DNA of 17,268 bases, from assembly GCA_034430275.1 (NCBI GenBank), contig DAOUEW010000076.1, positions 1-17,268 of the forward strand, given 5' to 3'. A program made the position numbers and the translations under genes. The notes under the pieces are model-generated. The model did no database searches and was not told the DNA's origin. It worked only from the letters and a program-made list of their open reading frames with translations. This stretch comes from JAUVXJ01 sp034430275 (GTDB taxonomy: Bacteria; Chloroflexota; Anaerolineae; UBA7937; B3-Chlor). Below are positions 7,158-14,469 of this stretch, piece after piece. How positions within the stretch are numbered: the stretch's first letter is position 1; the number at the start of each line of letters is the position of its first letter.

Positions 7158-7559
7158 CTAGGAGACCGCGAACCTCGCCATCCGTTCTACGTTCCCGTTC
7201 AGGTAGATCTCCACGCGATAGCTGCCTCGCGGCCATGCGCTGGGACTCGTCAACTCGAACCCCACGCAGCCAAAACCGCCTGTCTGGACCTCATAGTTGA
7301 TCTCCTCTATGAAGTCCCCTCCGAAGTACCACCGGCTGGTGACAGTCGAACCCTGTCTCAGATTCGATACCATCACCGAGCAGTAGAAAGCGCCATTGGG
7401 AGAGAACGTGGTGACGTCGTCCACGGGGCAATAGTCGGCGTCGAGCGCGCTGGTCAGGACGATATCGTCGATAGAAGCAGCTCCGCCTAGCGCGTCACAG
7501 GCGGAGGTCAACAGCAAGAGAGCCACGACACAGACCCATCGCAGGCCCACCCTCAGCAT
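7158..7559 (-). CDS. Small predicted lipoprotein, function unknown
   Basis: A 133-residue protein with a classic lipoprotein signal: basic start MLRVGLRW, a hydrophobic stretch VCVVALLLL and a lipobox ending TSA-Cys21. The mature part is a compact, probably all-beta domain with three more cysteines. It ends in SPSAWPRGSYRVEIYLNG and VERMARFAVS, the pattern of small secreted beta-sandwich proteins in which a strand GxYxVxIYLNG is followed by FxV. It should be anchored to the outer face of the membrane; no enzyme motif is seen. The ATG at 7559 is preceded by GTG at 7562, and GGGAGG suits either. A longer N-terminus is possible in frame but would bury the signal peptide. It is the first gene after the promoter at 7600-7628, so it leads the catabolic operon and might be a binding or sensing protein (inference only). 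Confidence 0.75.
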   Translation of the reverse strand: MLRVGLRWVCVVALLLLTSACDALGGAASIDDIVLTSALDADYCPVDDVTTFSPNGAFYCSVMVSNLRQGSTVTSRWYFGGDFIEEINYEVQTGGFGCVGFELTSPSAWPRGSYRVEIYLNGNVERMARFAVS

Positions 7560-7599
7560 CACCAGGAGCCTCCCTTCCCGCCCCTTCCAGGGCAGGGTA

Positions 7600-7628
7600 A
7601 GGATACCATCGTTTTCGGGCGGCGTCAA
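7600..7628 (-). promoter_or_regulatory. Sigma-70-like promoter for the minus-strand operon
   Basis: On the minus strand TTGACG (7623-7628) is followed after exactly 17 bp by TATCCT (7600-7605). Transcription would start near 7593, about 35 bases before the lipoprotein start codon. Both boxes are close to consensus and the spacing is ideal, in the only long gene-free region from which the leftward operon could start. Confidence 0.6.
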
Positions 7629-7777
7629 GGCCACTAGCGAGTGCAACGAAGGATGGTTCGAATGTAGGCCGATAACGGACTCGGGCCCCCGAATCGCGGC
7701 TTCGCAGAAAGGCGAGCGGCACTGGGGACTGGTGTGGTGGGATCTCTCCGCCCGATTCTGTACACCGAGCGGAGCAT

Positions 7778-7807
7778 TTGCCCGGCGCGGTGAGCGCGTG
7801 CTATAAT
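7778..7807 (+). promoter_or_regulatory. Sigma-70-like promoter for the plus-strand glycan operon
   Basis: TTGCCC (7778-7783) and a perfect TATAAT (7802-7807) are separated by 18 bp, giving a start near 7814. It is divergent from the promoter at 7600-7628, with about 150 bp between the two -35 boxes, room for shared regulation. If used, it argues against any methyltransferase start upstream of about 7814. Confidence 0.6.
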
Positions 7808-7915
7808 CGCCTTGAGCTGCACCTCACCGTGTCCGTCGTGGTTGAGTTCCCACTCAGGTTCCTCATCCCCAATCCGCTCCCAAACAGAGATCGAGGGTGG
7901 GGCGAGCGAGACTAC
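7808..7915 (+). other. Leader region before the methyltransferase gene
   Basis: About 100 bases between the TATAAT box and the preferred GTG. It contains an imperfect hairpin: ATCCCCA-side bases 7862-7871 can pair with 7898-7906 (CCCC/GGGG plus CTC/GAG with a small internal loop), ending ten bases before the GTG. The frame is open through here and could be coding if an upstream GTG (7829 or 7838) is used, so this assignment is uncertain. No known riboswitch pattern is recognised. The rest of the divergent gap (7629-7777) shows nothing recognisable. Confidence 0.3.
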
Positions 7916-8755
7916 GGAGTGAGCGAAACGAGCTGGAGAAAGCACCTCACCGACTACAACGAGGGCCTGGGCCTGGTCTACGAGCGTCTGGTGCTCAACA
8001 ACTATCTCAGACGCTTGAGGGACACCTACGAGATCCAGACGGTCCTGGAAGCGCCGTTGTTCGGCATGGCCGGCGTCTCCGGCATCAACAGCGTGCACCT
8101 GGCGCAGCAGGGATGCGAGGTCACCCTCGTAGACGTCAACGCGGAGCGGTTGGAGGGCATCCAGCGCATCTGGGAGGAGCTGAGTCTACCCTGCCGGTTC
8201 GTGCTCAACGGCGACCTGACACGGTTGCCCTTCCCTGATCAGAGCTTCGACCTGGCATGGGAATGGGCTGGGCTCTGGTATCTGCCAGATGCGGGAGCGC
8301 TGCTCAAGGAACTGGTGCGCGTGTCCAGGCATCTGGTTTTCGTGGCTATGCCCAACAGGTTGCAGATCGGGTACTGGATGCGCAAGCTGCTGGTCGATCG
8401 GGAGTTCTTCGAAACCGTGGACGAGCGGTGGGTGAACATGGGTCTCATCAAGCGCACCCTTCGCCAAGCCGCAGTGACTCTCGTTGAGGAAGGCGTGCTG
8501 GACGTACCGCCCTGGCCGGACACGGTGATCCCAGCCGCGGAGCTGCTCCGCCGCCTGGGCATCAACTCCAAGAAGCTGGAGACACGATTCAGTGGCGATG
8601 ACTGGCAGTGGAGTACAATGGACTACTACCTGGGGAGGAGGCCCGAACTGGAGCAGATCATCCATCGCTACTCATTCCTGGAGAGGCTGCCGCTGCCGTG
8701 GAGACTGAAGGTCGTGTGGGCCCACCACCGCTACGTACTGGCCAGCAGGAGGTAG
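7916..8755 (+). CDS. Class I SAM-dependent methyltransferase
   Basis: About 279 residues from the preferred start. A Rossmann-type SAM site is visible: motif I VLEAPLFGMAGVSGIN (42-57), an acidic end of strand two in VTLVDVNAERL (Asp72), then NGDLTRLPF and FPDQSFDLAWEWAGL as motifs II/III, the pattern of Methyltransf_11 proteins. It methylates an unidentified small molecule or glycan precursor in the cytosol. The start is uncertain: the frame is open back to TTG 7778, but that lies in the promoter. GTG 7916 places the family-like SWRKHLTDYNEGLGLVYER near the N-terminus, although only a weak GAG-type site precedes it. GTG 7829 and 7838 are alternatives. It is the first gene of the plus-strand operon, 7 bp before the epimerase, which suggests a role in modifying a sugar or lipid-linked glycan (inference). 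Confidence 0.8.
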   Translation, partial: GVSETSWRKHLTDYNEGLGLVYERLVLNNYLRRLRDTYEIQTVLEAPLFGMAGVSGINSVHLAQQGCEVTLVDVNAERLEGIQRIWEELSLPCRFVLNGDLTRLPFPDQSFDLAWEWAGLWYLPDAGALLKELVRVSRHLVFVAMPNRLQIGYWMRKLLVDREFFETVDERWVNMGLIKRTLRQAAVTLVEEGVLDVPPWPDTVIPAAELLRRLGINSKKLETRFSGDDWQWSTMDYYLGRRPELEQIIHRYSFLERLPLPWRLKVVWAHHRYVLASRR

Positions 8756-8762
8756 TCCACCT

Positions 8763-9713
8763 ATGAAGATCCTGGTCACGGGGGGAGCTGGGTTCATCGG
8801 AAGCCACCTCGTAGATGCTCTGCTGGCTCGGGGCGACGAGGTAGTGTGCGTTGACAACTTCAACAACTACTACAGCCCGGAGCGTAAGCGCAAGAACCTG
8901 GAGAAGGCCACAGCCTCGCCCTCTTTCCACCTCTACGAAGCCGACGTCCGCGACTTCGAGGCTCTGGAGCGCCTCTTTGTTGCCGAAGAACCCCAGAAGG
9001 TGGTCCACCTAGCGGCGATGGCGGGGGTGCGCAACTCCGTCAAGGAGCCTCTGCTTTACGAAGAAGTCAACGTCAGAGGTACGCTCAACCTCCTGGAGGT
9101 GGCTGCTCGACATGGGGTCGCCAACCTCGTGCTCGCTTCCACTTCCTCCGTGTACGGTGCCAGCAAGGAGATACCCTTTCGAGAGGACAACGCCGCGGCC
9201 TTGCCTCTGGCTCCCTACCCGGCCACGAAGAGGGCGTGCGAGTTGTTGGCTCACGTGTATCACAACCTCCAGGGCCTATCCTGCACGGCCCTACGGTTCT
9301 TCACCGCCTATGGTCCGCGCGGAAGGCCGGACATGACGCCGTATCTGTTCACCGAAGCCATCTCCGAGGGCAGGGAGATCACGCTCTTCGACGAGGGACG
9401 CCCAAAGCGCGACTTCACCTACATCGGAGACATCGTGGAGGGAGTCCTGGCCGCTACCGATGCCGATCTCGGGTATGAGATCATCAATCTGGGCAACTCC
9501 AAGCCGGTGAGAATGAGGGATTTCGTCGAGATCATCGAGAAGCTTGTGGGCCAGAAAGCAGAGATCCTCTCTCCGCCTCTTCCACCCAGCGAACCCCCAC
9601 TGACCCACGCCGACATCTCCAAGGCCCGCCGCCTGCTGGGATACGACCCGGGCACGAGCATCCACGAAGGCATGGACCAGTTCATTCGTTGGTACCGGCA
9701 GGAGGCGAGCTGA
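8763..9713 (+). CDS. NAD-dependent sugar epimerase, UDP-glucuronate 4-epimerase type
   Basis: A 316-residue extended SDR enzyme. The N-terminal NAD site is VTGGAGFIGSHL (5-16). The DNFNNYYSPERKRKNL stretch (31-46) and HLAAMAGVRNS (82-92) are hallmarks of UDP-glucuronate/UDP-galacturonate 4-epimerases (CapI/LpsL type). Catalytic residues are in STSSVYG (126-132) and YPATK with Tyr152 and Lys156. RFFTAYGPRGRPDM and RDFTYIGDIVEGV follow, then the C-terminal sugar-binding part with THADISKARRLLGYDP. The likely reaction is interconversion of UDP-glucuronate and UDP-galacturonate in the cytosol; UDP-glucose 4-epimerase activity cannot be excluded. The IGD where IDD is usual is a small oddity. AGGAGG lies ten bases before the ATG, inside the end of the methyltransferase gene. 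It supplies a nucleotide sugar for the surface-glycan genes downstream. Confidence 0.9.
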   Translation: MKILVTGGAGFIGSHLVDALLARGDEVVCVDNFNNYYSPERKRKNLEKATASPSFHLYEADVRDFEALERLFVAEEPQKVVHLAAMAGVRNSVKEPLLYEEVNVRGTLNLLEVAARHGVANLVLASTSSVYGASKEIPFREDNAAALPLAPYPATKRACELLAHVYHNLQGLSCTALRFFTAYGPRGRPDMTPYLFTEAISEGREITLFDEGRPKRDFTYIGDIVEGVLAATDADLGYEIINLGNSKPVRMRDFVEIIEKLVGQKAEILSPPLPPSEPPLTHADISKARRLLGYDPGTSIHEGMDQFIRWYRQEAS

Positions 9714-9714
9714 G

Positions 9715-10788
9715 GTGCTGAGGCTGCTCCCTCGCCTTCCCGGATACATGGCCTTCCGCCGATTCGGCGCTCCCAGGCTGCTTCCCTTCAACCTGGTGCT
9801 CAGTCTCACCTACAGGTGCAACTCTCGCTGCAAGACCTGCAACGTCTGGCAGCGCTCTGCCCAGGAACTGACCAAGGACGAGTGGCGACAGGTGTTCGCC
9901 AGTCTCGGCCATACCCCCTACTACCTGACCTTCAGTGGTGGGGAACCGTTCCTTCGAGATGACGTAGCAGAAATCGTGTCTTCTGCCATGAGTTTATGTC
10001 AACCCGCCATCGTCACCATCCCTACCAATGGTCTCCTGGGTGGAGTCATCGTGACCAAGGTGAACGAGATCCTGGAGCAGGCGGGGAAGGTGCAAATCGG
10101 CATCAACCTCTCGTTGGATGGCATTGGGGAGCAGCACGACGCCATCAGGGGCGTCAAGGGGAACTACGAGAAGGCGCTGGAGACCTACCGCCGCCTCAGG
10201 GAGATCGAGCATCCCAACCTCACCATCAGTATTCACACGGTGGTCTCCCGTTTCAATGTCGAGCAGATCGAAGAGATCTACAGAGTGTTGTCGAGGCTGG
10301 AGCCTGATTCCTACATCAGTGAGGTCGCGGAGCAGCGAGTCGAGTTGCAGACGATGGACTCGGAGATCACACCGTCACCTGAGGAGTACGCCCGGGTTGC
10401 GGACTTCCTCGCCGCCCAGGCCAGGCATAGCAGCGCCACAGGCCTGGCCAAGCTGACCCAGGCCTTCAGAGCCCAGTACTATGATCTGGCCAAGCGGATC
10501 CTGTTCGAGGAGAGGCAGCTCATACCCTGCTATGCAGGGTTCTCTTCCGCCCACATCTCTCCCGACGGTGATGTCTGGGCTTGCTGCACCCGCGCAGAGC
10601 CGCTGGGCAACCTTAGGGACACGAACTACGAGTTCGCGCCTATCTGGTTTGGCCAGCGCGCAGAGTCTATGCGCCGGAGCATCGTGGCAGGCGAGTGTTT
10701 CTGTCCTATGGCCAACGTCTCCTACTCCAACATGCTTGTCCACCCGCCGACGCTGCTTCGTGTCGCACGCCAGGTACTGTTGCCCTAG
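9715..10788 (+). CDS. Radical SAM protein with SPASM-like C-terminal cysteines
   Basis: A 357-residue protein. CNSRCKTC (Cys35, Cys39, Cys42) is the CxxxCxxC site for the SAM-cleaving 4Fe-4S cluster. It is followed by the SAM-binding TFSGGEPFLRDD (72-83) and the barrel signatures IPTNG and INLSLDG. The C-terminus carries Cys272, Cys290-Cys291, Cys328 and Cys330 around HISPDGDVWACC and GECFCPM, which resembles a SPASM/Twitch auxiliary cluster site, though the cysteine count is low for two extra clusters. Related proteins act on peptides, lipids or sugars; the substrate here is unknown. Start: GTG at 9715, one base after the epimerase stop, with AGGAGG nine bases upstream. No small peptide-precursor gene lies beside it, which argues against a ribosomal peptide pathway and favours a role in glycan or lipid modification (inference). 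Confidence 0.88.
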   Translation: MLRLLPRLPGYMAFRRFGAPRLLPFNLVLSLTYRCNSRCKTCNVWQRSAQELTKDEWRQVFASLGHTPYYLTFSGGEPFLRDDVAEIVSSAMSLCQPAIVTIPTNGLLGGVIVTKVNEILEQAGKVQIGINLSLDGIGEQHDAIRGVKGNYEKALETYRRLREIEHPNLTISIHTVVSRFNVEQIEEIYRVLSRLEPDSYISEVAEQRVELQTMDSEITPSPEEYARVADFLAAQARHSSATGLAKLTQAFRAQYYDLAKRILFEERQLIPCYAGFSSAHISPDGDVWACCTRAEPLGNLRDTNYEFAPIWFGQRAESMRRSIVAGECFCPMANVSYSNMLVHPPTLLRVARQVLLP

Positions 10789-10814
10789 CAACCCCGGATT
10801 TGGCTGAGGTGCCG

Positions 10815-12443
10815 ATGCTCCAGAAAGCGCGCCAACTGTACGAGGAACATAGCAGCTTCGTTCTGTTTGCGGTGCTCTTCCTGGCCTTCCGGGTTATGGT
10901 GCTGCTTCTGTACCGTCCGGGCGGCTTCTTCGCCGACTACTCCGACTACAACACCAGCTATCTCCCCTTCGCCCAGTGGTCCGACAAGGGTTTGTACCCC
11001 TTCGTGCACTACTGGCTGGAATGGCCGCCACTCTTCTCGTGGTGGGTCGTCGGCGTCTATCGTCTGAGCCTGCTCGTTCCATCCTGGACCGATCCCAGGC
11101 TGTGGTACAACACGCTGCTGGGCCTGTCCTTGCTGCCCTTCGAGGTGGGGAACTTCGTCCTGGTTTACCTGACGGCTCTGGAGCTGTACGACAGGGCCAA
11201 GGGCCTCAAATGCGCCTTGATCTACGCCTGTCTCTTCAGCCCGCTCTACATCTGGAGCGGCTGGAACGACTGTATGTCGTTGTTCTTCCTGCTCCTGGGA
11301 CTCTATCTCTGCCTTTCAGGCAGAGCCGTGTTTGCGGGGATCATGGCGGGAGTAGGATTCTGGGTCAAGGTTATCCCTATCCTGGTGGCTCCCGTAGCTC
11401 TCAGGGTGCTGGAGGGGTTGCGCCGCAAGGCATCCTTCGTGACGGCTACCTGCGTCACGCTGGTGGCGATAGCCCTGCCCTTTCTCCTTTTGAATCCTGG
11501 CTTCCTGTGGGCGTTCTTCGCCAACCTGCTGGGTCGCTCCTCGTGGGAGACGGTGTGGGCTCTCCTGGACGGATACTACTCCTATGGCGTGGTCACCGCT
11601 GACCGTTTGAGCATCCCCACCGACCACACTGCGCACGCTTCGTCGCTGCCCTGGCCTGTGATCACGGCGGCCTTCGGCTTGCTCCTGATCTGGCTGTACT
11701 CTCGCCGGCTGGATTACCGTTCCAAGCTGAACGTAGTTGCCCTGACCGCACTGACTGTGAACATCTTCACCTTCTACAGCAAGGGGTACAGCCCCCAGTT
11801 CATCATGCAACTGATTCCCTTTGTGGTCCTCCTGCTGCCCAATCTCAGGGGCGTCTTCTACATCATCTTGCTGGAGTGGATCAACTTCCTCGAGGCCACG
11901 ATCTACTTCATCGTGTTGCCGGACCAGCACTGGCTGCTCGTGACCACTATCCTGTTCAGGACTCTGCTGTTGGTGGCGCTCAGTGTGGAGTACGGATTCG
12001 TCCTCTTCGATGCTATCTCGCCTCGCCTGCGGGTATTCCAGCGCCGCGGTTCGGTGGCGTTGCTGGCCTGCGTCGCTGTGGCTTTGTGCGCCATGCTCTA
12101 CCCGCTGGGGCAGGCCTATGCGGCGGCACGCTACGAGGCCGAGGAGTATCGTCCCGTGATCGAGGTGATCGAGGCTCGGTCCGCTTCTGCCCTGGGTGGA
12201 CTGATTGTGGACGACCAGCAGGTCTACCAGCGGTTGTATCCATTCCTGAGGGGATCGGTGTCGCTCTACCTGTCACCCGACGAAAGGCGGATGTCCGCCA
12301 TCGGTTCCATCCACGATGAGCTCTGGCTGCTCACGACTCAGCCTGGGTCCAGCGACGCCTGGAACTGGCTGGCCCAGAACGCAGAGCAAACAGAGACCTA
12401 CGAGTTCGCCGGTGGAAAGCTGCTCAGGTATGATCTCCCCTAG
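10815..12443 (+). CDS. GT-C-type polytopic glycosyltransferase
   Basis: About 542 residues with ten or more hydrophobic segments. The first extracytoplasmic loop carries FADYSDYN with acidic Asp41 and Asp44, followed by LEWPPLFSW (68-76). Acidic residues in the first loop and an E-x-PPL element are typical of GT-C enzymes of the GT87/PIG-M-like group, which transfer mannose or similar sugars from polyprenyl-phosphate donors. After the last membrane segment (ALLACVAVALCAMLYPLG) comes a soluble tail of about 110 residues (VIEVIEARS, GLIVDDQQVYQRLYPFL). The frame is open back to 10695 inside the radical SAM gene, but ATG 10815 with GAGG five bases upstream, 26 bp after the previous stop, is the sensible start. 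Its end overlaps the next gene by 14 bp. Donor and acceptor are unknown. Confidence 0.83.
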   Translation: MLQKARQLYEEHSSFVLFAVLFLAFRVMVLLLYRPGGFFADYSDYNTSYLPFAQWSDKGLYPFVHYWLEWPPLFSWWVVGVYRLSLLVPSWTDPRLWYNTLLGLSLLPFEVGNFVLVYLTALELYDRAKGLKCALIYACLFSPLYIWSGWNDCMSLFFLLLGLYLCLSGRAVFAGIMAGVGFWVKVIPILVAPVALRVLEGLRRKASFVTATCVTLVAIALPFLLLNPGFLWAFFANLLGRSSWETVWALLDGYYSYGVVTADRLSIPTDHTAHASSLPWPVITAAFGLLLIWLYSRRLDYRSKLNVVALTALTVNIFTFYSKGYSPQFIMQLIPFVVLLLPNLRGVFYIILLEWINFLEATIYFIVLPDQHWLLVTTILFRTLLLVALSVEYGFVLFDAISPRLRVFQRRGSVALLACVAVALCAMLYPLGQAYAAARYEAEEYRPVIEVIEARSASALGGLIVDDQQVYQRLYPFLRGSVSLYLSPDERRMSAIGSIHDELWLLTTQPGSSDAWNWLAQNAEQTETYEFAGGKLLRYDLP

Positions 12444-14298
12444 GAACGGTGATAGAACCGTAGCCGTCGCTCTCTTCCTGTTGCTCCTATCCGTCTATCT
12501 CCTTTCCTACAGCGGCGCTCTCCACTCCAGCGACGGGCAGGCCATGTTCTCCGTGGCGGAAAGCCTCGTCAGGCGCGAAGACTACGACATCAACCAGATA
12601 CGCTGGATGGGCTTGCAGCAAGGGACCTTTGGGCCAGACGGGGACCTATACTGCCGCAAGGGGTTGGGCACATCGCTCCTGGCCCTCCCCTTGACCTGGC
12701 TGGGCCTGTTCGTGCCCCTGTGGGGGGTGGTGCAGACCACCATGCTGCTCAACCCTCTGCTCACAGCCCTCACCGGCACGTTGGTCTTCCTCTACGTACG
12801 ACGCCTGGGGTACGGGCAGTCCACCGCTGTCGTCACCGCATTGGTCTTCGGGTTGGGGACCATGGCCTGGCCCTACAGCAAGTACTTCTTCAGCGAGCCT
12901 TTGAGCGGACTGTGCCTGTTGGGCGCGGCCTACTTCCTTCTCGGCGAAGCGTCTGGGCGACCCGCCTACAGGTCTCTCGTCCGGATAGCACTCTCCGGCT
13001 TTGTCCTGGGGCTGGCGGTAGCGACGCGATTCGCTAACGCCGTCCTGGTGCCTCTCTATCTGATCCCGCTGCTGGGCTACCATCTCCGCGCCCAGGCGAT
13101 CTCCCGTCGCTCGTTAGGGCTGTCGCGGCTTCTCTCGCCGAGAGCGATACAGGACGTCCTGGCCTTCGGAGTCCCTCTTCTCGTATGGGCGGTTTTCATC
13201 TGCGCCTACAACTACGTACGCTTTGCCAGCCCCTTCACCACAGGCTACCTGCCGGAGGAATCCTTCTCCGCGCCCTGGCTGACGGGCATCGTGGGGCTAC
13301 TGGTCAGCCCCGGTCGAGGGCTGCTGTTCTTCTGTCCCGTGCTGGTGCTGTGCTTGCCGGCTGCCCCGGTCTTCTTCCGCCGGCATCGAGTGGAAGCGGC
13401 CCTGGTCTTCCTCGTCTCTGCCTGCTACGTGCTGCTCTACGGCAAGTGGTTCATGTGGCATGGGGGCTACGCCTGGGGCCCCAGGTTCCTCGTGCCCATC
13501 TTGCCCTTGCTGTGTCTCGCCCTCGCGCCGCTTTTCGACGGGTGGAGAGGCATGAGACAATGGGTCTTCGGGGGCTTGTTTGCCCTGAGCGCCGCCATCC
13601 AGTTGCTCGCCTCCAGCGTGGACTTCTCCCTGCATCAGGAGGCGCTGCTGGAGACGGGCATTCCTCTCTTCGACCCGGTCACCTTCTTCGATCCGCGATA
13701 CTCACAGCTCTGGGGCACGCTCTCTTTCTTGAAGCCTGAGACCCTGGACTTCGCGTGGATCCAGAGTGAGCCGGCGTTATGCGTCGACGTGCTGGCTGTG
13801 GCCACGGGCGTGCTGCTGGTCGCCCTGTGTGTGGTTGGTCTGGTGGTCGTGTTGCGGCAAGCCGCCTCCGTCAGGCAGCAGCAGGCACTTGTACTGGTGG
13901 TGCTGCCCTTGCTCGTGGCGACGGGGTGTGCGCTCTCGCTGGCCTGGTACAAGGACGGCAGCCACGTCGACTACGTACAGATGCTGGAGTTCCTAGAGCT
14001 AAACTCCCAGCCCGGCGACGCCGTCATCCAGAACTCGCCCACGGAGACCGCTCTCTTCCAGAATCAGTACAAGGGCCACCTGCCGACCTACGGCACGTTC
14101 GAGGGAGAGCAACCTCTCTCCTCGGACACGGCAACACTCCTGGAGGGGCTGGGGAGCGCTCATACCCGTTTCTGGCTTATCCCCGAGGGCCTCCCGCCTC
14201 AACTAAGCTCCCTGGACCGCTGGTTCACCGACAGGGGCTGGTCGCCGAGTCATTACAGTTTCGGAGACGAACGGCTAACGCTCTACTCCCGGCCCTAG
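12430..14298 (+). CDS. GT-C-type polytopic glycosyltransferase (PMT/ArnT-like layout)
   Basis: About 622 residues: roughly a dozen membrane segments, then an extracytoplasmic tail of about 116 residues (507-622; starts YKDGSHVDYVQMLEFLELNS). The first loop has LHSSDGQAMFSVAESLVRRE with Asp35 and Glu44, and YSKYFFSEPLSG (149-160) supplies the acidic-Pro element seen in PMT/ArnT-like GT-C enzymes. In such enzymes the tail contacts the acceptor or lipid-linked donor. The start is ATG 12430, inside the last codons of the preceding gene (stop at 12441-12443), with GGTGGAAAG some ten bases before it. An upstream in-frame ATG at 12316 would add 38 residues copied out of frame from the neighbour and is rejected. 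The overlap implies translational coupling, so the two GT-C proteins probably work in the same pathway. Confidence 0.82.
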   Translation: MISPRNGDRTVAVALFLLLLSVYLLSYSGALHSSDGQAMFSVAESLVRREDYDINQIRWMGLQQGTFGPDGDLYCRKGLGTSLLALPLTWLGLFVPLWGVVQTTMLLNPLLTALTGTLVFLYVRRLGYGQSTAVVTALVFGLGTMAWPYSKYFFSEPLSGLCLLGAAYFLLGEASGRPAYRSLVRIALSGFVLGLAVATRFANAVLVPLYLIPLLGYHLRAQAISRRSLGLSRLLSPRAIQDVLAFGVPLLVWAVFICAYNYVRFASPFTTGYLPEESFSAPWLTGIVGLLVSPGRGLLFFCPVLVLCLPAAPVFFRRHRVEAALVFLVSACYVLLYGKWFMWHGGYAWGPRFLVPILPLLCLALAPLFDGWRGMRQWVFGGLFALSAAIQLLASSVDFSLHQEALLETGIPLFDPVTFFDPRYSQLWGTLSFLKPETLDFAWIQSEPALCVDVLAVATGVLLVALCVVGLVVVLRQAASVRQQQALVLVVLPLLVATGCALSLAWYKDGSHVDYVQMLEFLELNSQPGDAVIQNSPTETALFQNQYKGHLPTYGTFEGEQPLSSDTATLLEGLGSAHTRFWLIPEGLPPQLSSLDRWFTDRGWSPSHYSFGDERLTLYSRP

Positions 14299-14469
14299 CC
14301 GCGGGGACTGGTGCGGACCAGTGATCGGCAACTTGCCCCCACAGTGGCGAGAGGTACCGATCGCCGCGACGCATGCCTCGGGGTCTTCCACCGGCCCAAT
14401 GACTCGTTGCTGCGCCCCCCGGCCTATGATAAGATTAGCGCCGAACAACAACCAGGCAGGAGGCCTCCC
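14299..14469 (+). other. Intergenic region with a small hairpin and a candidate promoter
   Basis: This 171-bp gap is the only real break in the plus-strand set. It contains a perfect 6-bp inverted repeat, ACTGGT-GCGG-ACCAGT (14307-14322), without a T-run, so it is not a convincing terminator. Further on lies a possible promoter. The reading frame of the next gene is open across it, but the codons do not look like protein sequence. Confidence 0.4.
14407..14435 (+). promoter_or_regulatory. Candidate internal promoter
   Basis: TTGCTG (14407-14412) and TAAGAT (14430-14435) are 17 bp apart, giving a start about 30 bases before the TTG start codon of the next gene. The -10 box is imperfect. The overlapping TATGAT (14425-14430) has no -35 at the right distance. 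Confidence 0.4.

Noticed and set aside
7561..7610. GC-rich imperfect palindrome (CCTTCCCGCCCC ... AGGGCAGGGTAAGG) as a terminator or dispersed repeat
   Set aside because: The stem is imperfect with no T-run, and it overlaps the promoter and ribosome binding site of the lipoprotein gene. A dispersed-repeat origin cannot be tested within one window.
7778..7915. N-terminal extension of the methyltransferase back to TTG 7778
   Set aside because: That codon is part of the -35 box of a strong promoter and would precede the transcription start; the extra residues look unlike protein and no ribosome binding site precedes it.
14307..14322. Rho-independent terminator after the second GT-C gene
   Set aside because: The stem is only six pairs and no T-run follows, so it is described as a hairpin only.
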